This document shows, piece after piece, positions 1 to 8,626 of a stretch of DNA of 64,000 nt. The notes below the pieces were generated by a model. The model saw nothing but the letters and a program-made list of their open reading frames with translations, was not told where the DNA came from and did no database searches. A program made the translations under genes and the position numbers. Origin of the DNA: Bacteroides_E sp964583185 (lineage in GTDB: Bacteria > Bacteroidota > Bacteroidia > Bacteroidales > Bacteroidaceae); NCBI GenBank assembly GCA_964583185.1, contig CAZOVL010000001.1, positions 56,063 to 120,062 of the forward strand. The letters are read 5' to 3'. Position 1 is the stretch's first letter. Every line of letters begins with the position of its first letter.

Positions 1-1749
1 TGAAGAACCATCAGATCTAATAGTAGCCATCAACATATAACGATTATCAAAAGAATACATAACACGCCCCATCCATGATAATAACCCACTTTGATAATAG
101 TTTTGATTATTAGGATTCACTGTAATTTCTCCGGTTGCATGTCCTAGATTGTAATATTGAAGATATTCAGCAGGAATATCTTTTGCCGAAGTATGAGATT
201 TTCTATAGGTTGTTTCTTCAGCAGAATACATTCCAACTACATTTACTTGATGTTTATCAGCAAAAACCCGGTCATATGTCACCATATGTTCAACAGCCCA
301 ATTAGTAGTTCTTTCAGTTTGTATAGAAGCTGTTGATGGTGTAGTAGGATTAGAGCTATTTACACCTTCAGCTGTAAAAGTTCCTTGTTCAATAGAACGA
401 AAATTCAATCCTAAATTCATTTTATATTTCAACCCTTCAATCCAAGGAACTTTAACTTCGGCAAACAATGTATTATAGGATCCATATGCTTTTTTATCAT
501 CAAGCCAAGAGGTACTCAAGCCCTCCACAACATCTCTTGTTAAAACCCATTGTTCGTCTTGAGGCATTTTTATTGTTCTCTTCAATGTGCTATCCTCATT
601 ATATGGATTAGCTATAGGAGAAGCACTAAGCACACCATAAAGGCCTAATTGACTGCCTTTTGTAATGTTATAATTGCTATTTGTAGATAACCCAAAACGC
701 AAATAGTCACCAACACCTTGATCAAAACTTCCACGCAAAGAGTATCTATCATAGGCTTGAGTTGGAATCACTGCTTCATCTTTATAATATCCTGCACCAA
801 AACTGTAGCTACCTCCAGAAGTTCCTCCTGAAACGCTTACATCATGACTAGTAACAATTGCTGTTTTATACATTAAACTTTGCCAATCTGTATTAATATC
901 ATCAGATTCATCTAAAGAGTTAGTAAAAATACCAGCCTCCTTACGCAATTTAGAAAACTCTGGACCATTCATCATGGGATAATCCGAAAATATTGTTTTA
1001 AAACCGAAGTATCCATTATAGCTAACTTTTGCAGGTGCTCCTTGTGCACCTTTTACTGTACTGATAAGAATAACTCCATTAGCTCCTCGTGATCCATAAA
1101 TTGCGGTTGAAGAGGCGTCCTTTAAAATATCCATACTTTTGATATCATTTGGATTAATATCAGATAAATCTCCCATGAAAGGAATTCCATCCAGAACAAT
1201 TAATGGGTCATTTGATGCTGTCAGAGAACGAGTTCCACGAATACGTATCTGCATACTTGCACCAGGCTTAGATGAAGTTTGTGTCATATCCACTCCTGCA
1301 ACTCTATTCTGCAAAGCATAAGAAATATTTGTAGCAGGAACCTCTAAAAGCTCTTCACCTCCTACAGAAGCTATTGAACCAGTCACATCAGATCGTCTAG
1401 CTGTACCATAACCAATAACTACAATCTCATCTAAAGATCGCGAATCCTCATCAAGGACTATTACTAGTTTTTTATCAGTCTTTACAGACACCTCTTGTGT
1501 CTTGTATCCAATATAGGAAATAACTAATATCGCATCTTGCTTTGTTCTTAAAGTAAAATTACCATCTATATCAGTAATAGTACCATTTGTTGTGCCTTTT
1601 TCTAAAATTGAAGCACCAATAATTGACTCACCACTTCTATCTCTCACTAATCCATTTACATTAAGATTTTGAGAGAATATGGAAATAGAAAAACAACTAC
1701 ATAAAAGAAGTAACATCAATGTTTTCAAATACTTTTCATTTCTCATCAT
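1..1749 (-). CDS. SusC-like TonB-dependent outer-membrane receptor, N-terminal part (runs off window edge)
   Basis: An uninterrupted minus-strand frame starts at an ATG pair (1749 and 1746) and is still open at base 1, giving 583 codons; the C-terminal barrel lies outside the window. The translation begins with a hydrophobic signal peptide, then a carboxypeptidase-D-like regulatory domain (residues about 25-105, ending in SYIGYKTQEV), then the SusC-type TonB box region DEIVVIGYGTARRSD and a plug domain with IVLDGIPF and DASSTAIYGSRGANGVI. These are hallmarks of SusC receptors, which import oligosaccharides with a SusD lipoprotein. The SusD partner would lie to the left and is not visible, so no substrate can be inferred. 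Confidence 0.93.
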   Translation of the reverse strand, partial: MMRNEKYLKTLMLLLLCSCFSISIFSQNLNVNGLVRDRSGESIIGASILEKGTTNGTITDIDGNFTLRTKQDAILVISYIGYKTQEVSVKTDKKLVIVLDEDSRSLDEIVVIGYGTARRSDVTGSIASVGGEELLEVPATNISYALQNRVAGVDMTQTSSKPGASMQIRIRGTRSLTASNDPLIVLDGIPFMGDLSDINPNDIKSMDILKDASSTAIYGSRGANGVILISTVKGAQGAPAKVSYNGYFGFKTIFSDYPMMNGPEFSKLRKEAGIFTNSLDESDDINTDWQSLMYKTAIVTSHDVSVSGGTSGGSYSFGAGYYKDEAVIPTQAYDRYSLRGSFDQGVGDYLRFGLSTNSNYNITKGSQLGLYGVLSASPIANPYNEDSTLKRTIKMPQDEQWVLTRDVVEGLSTSWLDDKKAYGSYNTLFAEVKVPWIEGLKYKMNLGLNFRSIEQGTFTAEGVNSSNPTTPSTASIQTERTTNWAVEHMVTYDRVFADKHQVNVVGMYSAEETTYRKSHTSAKDIPAEYLQYYNLGHATGEITVNPNNQNYYQSGLLSWMGRVMYSFDNRYMLMATIRSDGSS

Positions 1750-2159
1750 TTTAAATTTAAGTTTAACAAATACTATTAAAATTTAGTAATACAACAACAC
1801 CCCTAAACTCTTAAGCAACAACAAGCTTAAAAATATCAAAAAAACACCAACAAACAGTATAACCCTGTAACAGATGCTTTATCATATGTTACATTAATCT
1901 CTGACTCAACATTAGCACATAAAAGTATTAGAAAAACAACCACAAAGAGTGCATTGAAACAAAAGCATGATTTAACTAACAGATGCAAAAACCTTTTGAG
2001 AAAAAAAGAATAATAAAGAATATCTTTTCTAGATTTCATTTAATCAATTAAACGACAAAGTAAAACGACTCTATTTTCTTTTGTTTTTTCTATACAGATT
2101 TAGGGGTAATTGTTATATCTTTGTACGCTTACTACATTGTAAAATAAGAAACTAAGAAT
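1750..2159. other. Divergent intergenic region between the SusC-like gene and pheS
   Basis: This 410-base stretch separates two divergent genes and is very AT-rich. Apart from the pheS -7 box listed separately, I see no gene: the one ORF on the minus strand is low-complexity and carries no recognisable domain. No clear minus-strand promoter of the Bacteroidota consensus was found for the SusC-like gene, as is common for activator-dependent sus genes. Confidence 0.5.
2116..2123 (+). promoter_or_regulatory. Candidate -7 promoter box for pheS
   Basis: TATCTTTG matches the Bacteroidota -7 consensus TAnnTTTG and would place transcription start about 30 bases before the pheS ATG. A TTTG -33 box at the proper spacing is not evident, so this is a half-site call. 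Confidence 0.45.
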
Positions 2160-3179
2160 ATGATTGCCAAAATTGCTAAGTTACTTGAAGAAGTACAGGT
2201 TATACAAGCCAAAAGCGAAGAAGAAATTGAAGCACTTCGTATAAAATACTTAAGTAAAAAAGGAATAATAAACTCCTTGATGACTGAGTTTAGAGAAGTT
2301 CCTGCTGAACAAAAGAGAGTTGTTGGAGCCAAAATTAATGAGCTGAAACAAACGGCACAAAATAAAATTGCTGAGTTAAAAGAGCTTATGCAGTCTTCCG
2401 AATCATCTCATATCGATTTCGATTTAACACGCACGGCTTATCCCATTAAGTTGGGAACCAGACATCCTATATCAATTGTAACTAACGAAATAATAGACAT
2501 ATTTAATCGATTAGGATTTAACATTGCTGAAGGACCGGAAATGGAAGACGATTGGCACGTATTCTCTTCTCTCAACTTTGCTGAAGATCATCCGGCACGT
2601 GATATGCAAGATACTTTCTTCATAGAATCTAAACCTGATGTGGTTTTACGTACACACACTTCTTCGGTTCAGACACGTGTAATGGAAACTACCGAACCTC
2701 CTATTCGCATCATCTGTCCCGGAAGAGTTTATCGTAACGAGGCTATTAGCTACAGAGCACATTGTTTCTTCCATCAGGTAGAAGCTTTATACATTGACAA
2801 GAATGTTTCTTTTGCTGATCTTAGACAGGTATTATTGCTCTTTGCTCAAGAAATGTTTGGTAAAGACACTAAAATCAGACTTCGTCCTTCTTACTTCCCA
2901 TTTACAGAGCCAAGTGCAGAAATGGATATTAGCTGTAACATTTGTGGCGGTAAAGGCTGTCCTTTCTGTAAGCATAGTGGTTGGGTGGAAATTCTTGGAT
3001 GTGGAATGGTTGACCCTAATGTATTAAAAGCCAACGGTATTGACAGTGACATTTATAGTGGTTATGCCTTAGGAATGGGAATTGAACGTATTACCAACTT
3101 AAAATATCAAGTGAGTGATATTCGTATGTTCTCTGAAAATGACATTCGTTTCCTCAAAGAGTTCCAAGCGGCACATTAA
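2160..3179 (+). CDS. pheS: Phenylalanine--tRNA ligase alpha subunit
   Basis: This is the catalytic alpha subunit of the class II phenylalanyl-tRNA synthetase, which charges tRNA-Phe as an alpha2-beta2 enzyme in the cytoplasm. The 339-residue length is normal. An N-terminal coiled coil (residues about 1-80) binds tRNA; the class II core follows, with FHQVEALY (motif 2 region, about 204) and GMGIERI (motif 3, about 306). A CxxC-x4-CxxC cluster near residues 259-270 sits inside the catalytic domain and looks able to bind zinc; I recall this insertion from other Bacteroidota PheS proteins. The pheT gene is not adjacent. A strong terminator follows, so the gene is probably monocistronic. Confidence 0.97.
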   Translation: MIAKIAKLLEEVQVIQAKSEEEIEALRIKYLSKKGIINSLMTEFREVPAEQKRVVGAKINELKQTAQNKIAELKELMQSSESSHIDFDLTRTAYPIKLGTRHPISIVTNEIIDIFNRLGFNIAEGPEMEDDWHVFSSLNFAEDHPARDMQDTFFIESKPDVVLRTHTSSVQTRVMETTEPPIRIICPGRVYRNEAISYRAHCFFHQVEALYIDKNVSFADLRQVLLLFAQEMFGKDTKIRLRPSYFPFTEPSAEMDISCNICGGKGCPFCKHSGWVEILGCGMVDPNVLKANGIDSDIYSGYALGMGIERITNLKYQVSDIRMFSENDIRFLKEFQAAH

Positions 3180-3208
3180 TAGAAATAAAAGAATAAAACA
3201 TATTATTC

Positions 3209-3246
3209 AAGTCCTTATTGCTTTCAATGCAATAGGGACTTTTTTT
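3209..3246 (+). terminator. Rho-independent terminator of pheS
   Basis: A 12-bp stem (AGTCCTTATTGC pairing with GCAATAGGGACT, with one G-T pair) with a 7-base loop is followed directly by seven T residues, 30 bases after the pheS stop. Confidence 0.9.
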
Positions 3247-3315
3247 ATTGTAAACTTCCCTTTATTTAAGGCAAAGTACGCATCCTCCACGCCCCCTTCT
3301 ACGCCCTCCTTTAAT

Positions 3316-3372
3316 CGGACTAGAATGAAGAGTGCTCGATTTAAGACCGAGGGGGTGTTGGGTTACAGACAC
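3316..3372 (+). repeat. Decayed copy of the CGGTCTAGGACCG palindromic repeat
   Basis: The segment aligns with units 2 to 4 of the 79-bp repeat found at 3604, 27820 and 49794: CGGACTAGAATG, spacer AAGAGTGCT, CGATTTAAGACCG, then AGGGGGTGTTG. The spacing is kept while the palindrome arms carry several substitutions and one or two indels. It looks like an old copy next to a young one. Confidence 0.7.
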
Positions 3373-3603
3373 CCTCTCTCCTCGTATACTTTTTTTTTTA
3401 CACAACTTCTTTCTTTTCATTTTTCCACCTTATCCCCATACGTTATAGATGAAAAATGTGTATGTTTGATAGTATTAAATTACAGAATAAAAAAGCTCCT
3501 TCTCTTGACTATAATTAGAAAAAAGAGAAATGTAGAAGGATTAATCAATAGAAAAACACCCCCTCACAGAATCAGTAAAACAGCGTTTTTTCTTCATTTT
3601 TAT

Positions 3604-3682
3604 CGGTCTAGGACCGAAGGCCTGTCGGTCTAGGACTGAAGGGTGCTCGGTCTAGGACCGAGGGGTGTTAGGTCCTAGACCG
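3604..3682 (+). repeat. 79-bp palindromic intergenic repeat, copy 1
   Basis: Three direct units of 13 bases (CGGTCTAGGACCG, CGGTCTAGGACTG, CGGTCTAGGACCG) start exactly 22 bases apart (3604, 3626, 3648), and a fourth, inverted unit GGTCCTAGACCG ends the element at 3682. Each unit is a 5-bp inverted repeat around a TAG core. The 9-base spacers are also conserved between copies. About 40 bases upstream an AAACACCCC arm matches the flank of copy 3. Confidence 0.9.
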
Positions 3683-3825
3683 ATGAAAGGGGCATATTTA
3701 TTTTTTAGAAAAAACATAAAAGAAAATAGAATAAACAACAAATAAAGAAACCCTTTTTATGTCTACTGAAACATTTTCTTTCAGTTCGTGTTTTATAAGA
3801 AACAGAAAACATCATTGATAACAGA

Positions 3826-4479
3826 ATGAAAATAAAAGAACGTTACGAAAAAGTATTGGGTTGGTTTCAGGAAAATGTTCCGGTTGCAGAAACAGAGCTT
3901 AATTACTCCAATCCCTTTGAGTTGTTGGTTGCAGTAATCTTATCTGCACAATGCACCGATGTACGCATAAATCAAATCACCCAAAAACTTTTTTTCGACT
4001 ACCCCACTCCCGAGGCAATGGCAATGGCTACCCCGGAGGTCATTTTTGAATACATCCGAAGTGCAACCTATCCTAACAGTAAAGCAAAACATCTGGTAGG
4101 TATGGCTAAAATGCTGGTAGAAAAATTCAATAGTGAAATACCCGATACGTTAGAAGAACTAACCACTTTACCCGGTGTGGGAAGAAAAACGGCCAATGTG
4201 GTTTTATCTGTTATTTTCAAAAAACCGGCTATGGCAGTTGACACACACGTTTTCAGAGTAGCTAACCGAATTGGCTTGACTCGAAACTCCAAAACGCCTT
4301 TAGAAACAGAAAAAACATTAGTTAGACATATTCCCAAAGAATTAGTTCACATTGCACACCACTGGCTTATTTTACACGGCAGATATATCTGTACTGCACG
4401 TAGTCCTAAATGTAGCGAATGTGGAATAAAACTTTATTGTAAGGAGTTTGCCAAACAAACTAAAATAGAAAGTAAATAG
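3826..4479 (+). CDS. nth: Endonuclease III (DNA glycosylase / AP lyase)
   Basis: Endonuclease III removes oxidised pyrimidines and nicks the resulting abasic site in base-excision repair. The 217-residue protein has the helix-hairpin-helix LPGVGRKTANVV with catalytic Lys121, the catalytic Asp139 in AVDTHVFRVANRIG, and the C-terminal 4Fe-4S loop with cysteines 189, 196, 199 and 205 (C-x6-C-x2-C-x5-C). All match the E. coli enzyme closely. The gene is transcribed alone and converges on aqpZ. Confidence 0.97.
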   Translation: MKIKERYEKVLGWFQENVPVAETELNYSNPFELLVAVILSAQCTDVRINQITQKLFFDYPTPEAMAMATPEVIFEYIRSATYPNSKAKHLVGMAKMLVEKFNSEIPDTLEELTTLPGVGRKTANVVLSVIFKKPAMAVDTHVFRVANRIGLTRNSKTPLETEKTLVRHIPKELVHIAHHWLILHGRYICTARSPKCSECGIKLYCKEFAKQTKIESK

Positions 4480-4492
4480 AGAAAAGATAAAA

Positions 4493-4549
4493 ACCATTCT
4501 ATCTATATTAAAATAGGATGGTCTCTTTTTTGAAACCATCCCATTTTAA
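4493..4549. terminator. Bidirectional terminator between convergent nth and aqpZ
   Basis: On the plus strand ACCATTCTAT pairs with ATAGGATGGT and is followed by CTCTTTTTT. An alternative, longer hairpin pairs 4508-4522 with 4535-4549 (15 bp, one mismatch), with the T-tract as its loop; read on the minus strand it ends the aqpZ transcript. The two stems share the ATAGGATGGT arm and cannot form together. Confidence 0.8.
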
Positions 4550-4572
4550 TAAATTCTTAATCACTTATAAAA

Positions 4573-5235
4573 CTACTCTTCTGTATCAATAATTTTCCAC
4601 ACAATGGTTGATAAAATGGCACCAATGAATGGAGCAACAATAAATAACCATAATTGAGACAATGCTTGTCCTCCTTCAAAAATAGCCGGGCCAATACTAC
4701 GAGCAGGATTTACTGAAGTTCCTGTAATGGGAATACACACAATGTGAACCAAAACAAGTGTCAATCCAATAGCCAAACCGGCAAACTTATTCTCAGCACC
4801 CTTAGAAGTTACCCCAAGAACCACTAACACAAAAATAAAAGTAAAGACAATTTCAGCAACCAAAGCAGGTATCATATCGGTATAACCATTGGAACCGGTA
4901 AGAGTAGTAGTTGAACCGGAATCTTTTGCCAATACATATAAAACAGCAGAACCTAAAATGGCTCCAATCACCTGGAAAATCATATACATCCCGGCCTCTT
5001 TATTACTAATTCGTTTGGATAAAAACATAGCTAATGTAATGGCAGGATTAATGTGACATCCGGAGATTTTCCCAATAGTATAAGCCATGGCTACTACAGA
5101 TAAACCAAAAGCAAAAGCCACACCCAATGTACCAACAGCATCAAAAGGTTGTCCGGCTCCTGCAAATACTGCAGCACCACATCCCATAAGTACTAGAACA
5201 AAAGTTCCAACAAGTTCAGATAAATACTTTTTCAT
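4573..5235 (-). CDS. aqpZ: Aquaporin Z-type water channel
   Basis: A 220-residue major intrinsic protein with six hydrophobic segments and two NPA boxes: GCHINPA (Asn63-Ala65) and SVNPARS. The second half carries HIVCIPITGTSVNPAR, so the His, small-residue and Arg positions of the selectivity filter match water-specific AqpZ rather than glycerol facilitators. It would permit rapid osmotic water flow across the inner membrane. No glycerol kinase or other glycerol gene is nearby, which agrees with a water channel. The gene is alone on its strand. Confidence 0.93.
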   Translation of the reverse strand: MKKYLSELVGTFVLVLMGCGAAVFAGAGQPFDAVGTLGVAFAFGLSVVAMAYTIGKISGCHINPAITLAMFLSKRISNKEAGMYMIFQVIGAILGSAVLYVLAKDSGSTTTLTGSNGYTDMIPALVAEIVFTFIFVLVVLGVTSKGAENKFAGLAIGLTLVLVHIVCIPITGTSVNPARSIGPAIFEGGQALSQLWLFIVAPFIGAILSTIVWKIIDTEE

Positions 5236-5626
5236 AATTATTATTTTTAAAAATAAAGTTAACGTTCTTATTAATATATTTTGATAAATATAAATCTATT
5301 TTTCATTTTTCAGACTATTTTACATTCTTTTTTTGAGCAATCGCTAAAACTAATCGGCCTAAAAGCGTTATCCCAATGGGTTCTTTAAGCTTCTCTTTTG
5401 GTTTATACAAGAAAATCCGAACAGATAAATGCAAAGAAATCAGGAATAAGTTCTTCTGTTAAGTAGTATGGATTTCATTATACTTTGCTGAATTCCCTAT
5501 TCACAAAAGAGTATTCCAACCCAATCAATTAATGAATTATTTCCACAATTCATAGGGATAAAAAGAAATAAACACTAACTTTGCTCATCTAATAAGATAT
5601 AGATTAACTTAAATAAAGTATTGAGT
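5236..5626. other. Divergent intergenic region between aqpZ and pgk
   Basis: This 391-base stretch contains the pgk -7 box near its right end. On the minus strand, 5315-5455 reads for about 47 codons without a stop and encodes a plausible hydrophobic segment followed by LYKPKEKLKEPIG and a basic tail, but there is no start codon. It may be the relic of a lost gene or chance. Nothing else was recognised. Confidence 0.4.
5576..5583 (+). promoter_or_regulatory. Candidate -7 promoter box for pgk
   Basis: TAACTTTG matches TAnnTTTG and would give a 5' leader of about 36 bases before the ATG at 5627. The -33 region is not a clear TTTG. Confidence 0.45.
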
Positions 5627-6883
5627 ATGCAAACAATTGACAAATTTAATTTTGATGGCAAAAAAGCTTTTGTTCGTGTAGATTTTAATGTGCCTCTTGA
5701 CGAAAACTTCAACATCACTGATGATACAAGAATTCGTGCAGCACTACCTACACTGAAAAAAATATTAAGTGAGAATGGTATGCTTATTATAGGCTCTCAC
5801 CTAGGTCGTCCTAAAGGAGTAAATGAAAAATTCTCTTTGAAACACATCCTTAACCACGTATCTAAACTTCTAGGTGTTGAGGTTCAGTTTGCTAAAGATG
5901 CTATGGGTGCAGAAACAGCAGAGCAAATTAACAACTTAAAACCAGGTGAAGCTCTTTTACTTGAAAACTTACGTTTTTATGCTGAAGAAGAAGGAAAACC
6001 TCGTTTAGCTGATGATGCAACAGACGAAGACAAGAAAAAAGCAAAAGAAGAGCTTAAAGTGAGCCAAAAAGAATTTACTAAAACATTGGCTTCATATGCT
6101 GATTGTTATGTTAATGATGCTTTTGGAACTGCTCACCGTGCACACGCTTCAACTGCCTTAATTGCAGAGTACTTTGATGCTGACCATAAAATGTTTGGTT
6201 ACTTAATGGGAAAAGAGGTTAATGCAGTAAACAAAGTAATGAATGACATTCAACGTCCATTCACAGCCATTATGGGAGGTTCAAAAGTTTCATCTAAAAT
6301 TGAAATTATTGAAAATCTTTTAGGCAAAGTAGATAACCTAATCATTGCAGGAGGTATGACATACACCTTTGTGAAAGCTCAAGGTGGTAAAATTGGAAAC
6401 TCCATTTGTGAAGATGACAAACTAGATTTAGCACTAAGTTTAATTGATAAAGCAAAAGCACAAGGGGTAAATTTAGTATTGGCTGTAGATGCTAAAATTG
6501 CAGATAAGTTTGCTAACGATGCTAAAACCGGTTTTGTTGATGTAGCAGAAATTCCTGACGAATGGGAAGGTCTTGACATCGGTCCAAAATCAATTGAACT
6601 ATTTTCAAATGTAATCAAAGAATCTAAAACTATTCTTTGGAATGGTCCAACCGGAGTTTTTGAATTCGATAATTTTGCAGGTGGAACAGAAGCCGTAGGT
6701 CTAGCTATAGTAGAAGCAACTAAAAACGGAGCTTTCTCTCTTGTAGGAGGAGGTGACTCAGTAGCTGCTGTAAACAAATTCAACATAGCAGATAAAGTTT
6801 CTTACGTATCTACTGGTGGTGGTGCTTTACTTGAAGCCATTGAAGGTAAAAAGCTACCAGGAATTGCTGCAATAGAAAAATAA
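5627..6883 (+). CDS. pgk: Phosphoglycerate kinase
   Basis: This glycolytic enzyme transfers the acyl phosphate of 1,3-bisphosphoglycerate to ADP. The ATG at 5627 gives MQTIDKFNF, the usual N-terminus in Bacteroidota; an in-frame TTG six bases earlier (5621) is unlikely to be the start. The 418-residue protein shows VRVDFNVPL, the substrate-binding SHLGRPKG, FTAIMGGSKVSSK, the WNGPTGVFE hinge region and the GGGDSVAAV nucleotide loop. A lysine/acid-rich insertion around residues 120-150 is typical of Bacteroidota Pgk. It has its own promoter box and terminator. Confidence 0.98.
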   Translation: MQTIDKFNFDGKKAFVRVDFNVPLDENFNITDDTRIRAALPTLKKILSENGMLIIGSHLGRPKGVNEKFSLKHILNHVSKLLGVEVQFAKDAMGAETAEQINNLKPGEALLLENLRFYAEEEGKPRLADDATDEDKKKAKEELKVSQKEFTKTLASYADCYVNDAFGTAHRAHASTALIAEYFDADHKMFGYLMGKEVNAVNKVMNDIQRPFTAIMGGSKVSSKIEIIENLLGKVDNLIIAGGMTYTFVKAQGGKIGNSICEDDKLDLALSLIDKAKAQGVNLVLAVDAKIADKFANDAKTGFVDVAEIPDEWEGLDIGPKSIELFSNVIKESKTILWNGPTGVFEFDNFAGGTEAVGLAIVEATKNGAFSLVGGGDSVAAVNKFNIADKVSYVSTGGGALLEAIEGKKLPGIAAIEK

Positions 6884-6903
6884 CTATATTCACTGATAAT
6901 TTG

Positions 6904-6933
6904 AAAGAGCACCTTTCTTGGTGCTCTTTTTCT
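6904..6933 (+). terminator. Rho-independent terminator of pgk
   Basis: A perfect 10-bp stem (AAAGAGCACC / GGTGCTCTTT) with a TTTCTT loop runs into a T-rich tail. It ends about a dozen bases before the next gene, so the ABC importer operon must either start within this short space or depend on readthrough. Confidence 0.92.
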
Positions 6934-6943
6934 CTCTACTCAT

Positions 6944-7912
6944 ATGAAAAAAACAATCGCTTTTATTGTTCTCACTTTTCTATCCCTTTCTTTTTTACTA
7001 CTTATCAGTTCATGTAACTTCAATCAAAAAGAGAAGCAAGTCTACGTTAAGCCAACTGATTTAGAAAAATTACGATTAGGAGCTATGTCGTCAATGGACT
7101 ATATTCCTTTTGTAGTGGCTAAAAAAACAGGAATCTATGATTCATTAGGTTTAGATTTAGAGATTATAAAGTTCTTCTCGGCAAACGATAGAGATGCGGC
7201 TTTTCAATCGAATAACATTGACGGAACAGTTATTGATTATACAGGTGCCATTTTACAACAATCGAATGGAATACCTTTGAAGTTAATTATGAAGAATGAT
7301 GGATTCTTCTATCTCATTGCAGGCAAGGAGAGTGACGTAAAAACATTGTCGGACCTGAAAGGAGTAAATATAGCCGTATCCAGAAACACAGTTATAGATT
7401 ATTCTACTGACCAGTTTCTAGAGAAAGCAAACATAACTGAAAAAGAGGTCAATAAACCGGAGATTAATAAAATCCCATTACGCTTTGAGATGCTTCAGAA
7501 CAATAAAATTGAAGCCACTGTACTTCCCGACCCCTTTGCTACTATCGCTTTAAATAATGGACATCACTCCGTTATTACTACAAAAGAATTAGGTATTAGC
7601 ATAACAGGTACTATGTTTACACAAAGTGCCATAGACAATAAGAACAGAGAGATTCAAGTGCTCATTTTAGGTTATAATGCTGCTATTCAATATATGAAAG
7701 AGCAACCTCTATCTGTTTGGGGACACATTTTAACGCAAGATGCAGGAGTTCCTGAATCCTTGATTCATGCCATTCAACTTCCTCATTATGAAAAGGCGTC
7801 TTTACCACAAACAAAAGACATTAAACAAGCCACAGATTGGCTCAGGGGGAAAAAACTAATTCCGGAAACCTACTCTGAAGAGCTACTAATGGACGAATCT
7901 TTTATAAAATAA
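6944..7912 (+). CDS. ABC transporter substrate-binding lipoprotein, NMT1/THI5 (SsuA) family
   Basis: The 322-residue protein begins with a lipoprotein signal ending in LLLISSC (lipidated Cys24). The mature part has the fold signature of NMT1/THI5-like binding proteins: LRLGAMSSMDYIPFVVAKK, a region with DYTGAILQQSNGIP, and DLKGVNIAVS. Relatives bind sulfonates, nitrate, or pyrimidine and thiamin precursors, so the ligand cannot be named. It is followed by its ATPase 12 bases on, then the permease and an outer-membrane porin, which together make a complete two-membrane import route. Confidence 0.85.
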   Translation: MKKTIAFIVLTFLSLSFLLLISSCNFNQKEKQVYVKPTDLEKLRLGAMSSMDYIPFVVAKKTGIYDSLGLDLEIIKFFSANDRDAAFQSNNIDGTVIDYTGAILQQSNGIPLKLIMKNDGFFYLIAGKESDVKTLSDLKGVNIAVSRNTVIDYSTDQFLEKANITEKEVNKPEINKIPLRFEMLQNNKIEATVLPDPFATIALNNGHHSVITTKELGISITGTMFTQSAIDNKNREIQVLILGYNAAIQYMKEQPLSVWGHILTQDAGVPESLIHAIQLPHYEKASLPQTKDIKQATDWLRGKKLIPETYSEELLMDESFIK

Positions 7913-7924
7913 GTAAAGATTAGA

Positions 7925-8626
7925 ATGGCAACATTAGAGATTAATCACCTCAATATATATTATAACAAAGGGAAGGAAAAGGTACAGGCCGTAAAAGATC
8001 TTAGCCTTACACTACCTAAAGGGCAGATCTATGCTATGGTAGGTCCATCCGGATGTGGAAAATCCTCGCTATTATATACCATTTCGGGAATTCTATCCAA
8101 CTATACAGGAGAAATAAAAATAAACAACAACCTCCCCGATAACAAAAAACACTCCATTGGGTTAGTGCCTCAACATTATGGATTACTCCCTTGGAAAAAG
8201 GTAAAAAAGAACATTTACCTACCACAAGCCATTCGAAAAGAAAAAGTGGAAGAAAACAGAGCCACAAACATCATCAATCAGCTAAAAATAGAATCGTTAT
8301 TAGATAAGTATCCCAACCAATTAAGTGGAGGTGAACAACAAAGAACAGCTCTAGCCCGTGCTTTTATTCAACAACCTGATCTTCTTTTAATGGATGAGCC
8401 TTTCTCTGCATTGGATGCCTTGACCGCAGAAAAAAGTCGCACCCTTTTTCTAAAGCTATGGGAAGAACACCAGATAACCACCCTACTCATTACACACAAT
8501 ATACAAGAAGCTGTAGAGTTGGCACACAAAGTCATTTTACTCAGTCCGGCTCCCGGAACCATAAAACACATATTAGATTCACCCTCTGAATATGAAGTCA
8601 GAAAAATAATACAAACCCTATGGTAA
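7925..8626 (+). CDS. ABC transporter ATP-binding protein (SsuB/TauB-like)
   Basis: A 233-residue ATPase with Walker A GPSGCGKSS (residues 40-48), the ABC signature LSGGEQQRTALARAF, Walker B LLLMDEPFSALD and the switch histidine in LLITHNIQEA. This order and length fit the nitrate/sulfonate/taurine importer subfamily. The last codons overlap the permease start by seven bases, indicating translational coupling. It energises uptake for the binding protein encoded just upstream. Confidence 0.93.
   Translation: MATLEINHLNIYYNKGKEKVQAVKDLSLTLPKGQIYAMVGPSGCGKSSLLYTISGILSNYTGEIKINNNLPDNKKHSIGLVPQHYGLLPWKKVKKNIYLPQAIRKEKVEENRATNIINQLKIESLLDKYPNQLSGGEQQRTALARAFIQQPDLLLMDEPFSALDALTAEKSRTLFLKLWEEHQITTLLITHNIQEAVELAHKVILLSPAPGTIKHILDSPSEYEVRKIIQTLW

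Larger units (their letters stand above)
3180..3825. other. Intergenic region with terminator and two copies of a palindromic repeat
   Basis: This 646-base gap between pheS and nth holds the pheS terminator, a decayed repeat copy (3316-3372) and a well-preserved copy (3604-3682). A plus-strand reading frame crosses most of it, but its translation is low-complexity and ends in the repeat itself, so I do not consider it a gene. Confidence 0.7.

Noticed and set aside
1..1749. SusC-like gene as a truncated pseudogene
   Set aside because: The frame is simply open at the window edge; no internal stop or frameshift is seen.
1836..2039. 67-codon minus-strand ORF upstream of the SusC-like gene
   Set aside because: Low complexity and AT-rich, no ribosome-binding site and no domain; it would lie in the leader region of the receptor gene.
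3115..3633. Plus-strand ORF of 172 codons after pheS
   Set aside because: It overlaps the pheS end, crosses a terminator and two repeat copies, and its final residues are identical to those of another spurious frame at 27640-27849 only because both run through the same DNA repeat.
3604..3682. CRISPR-like look of regularly spaced 13-base repeats
   Set aside because: Only three to four units, spacers of 9-10 bases that are conserved between copies, palindromic repeat units and no cas genes; this is an interspersed repeat, not a CRISPR array.
5621..5626. TTG start for pgk
   Set aside because: The ATG six bases later gives the N-terminus usual in Bacteroidota Pgk.
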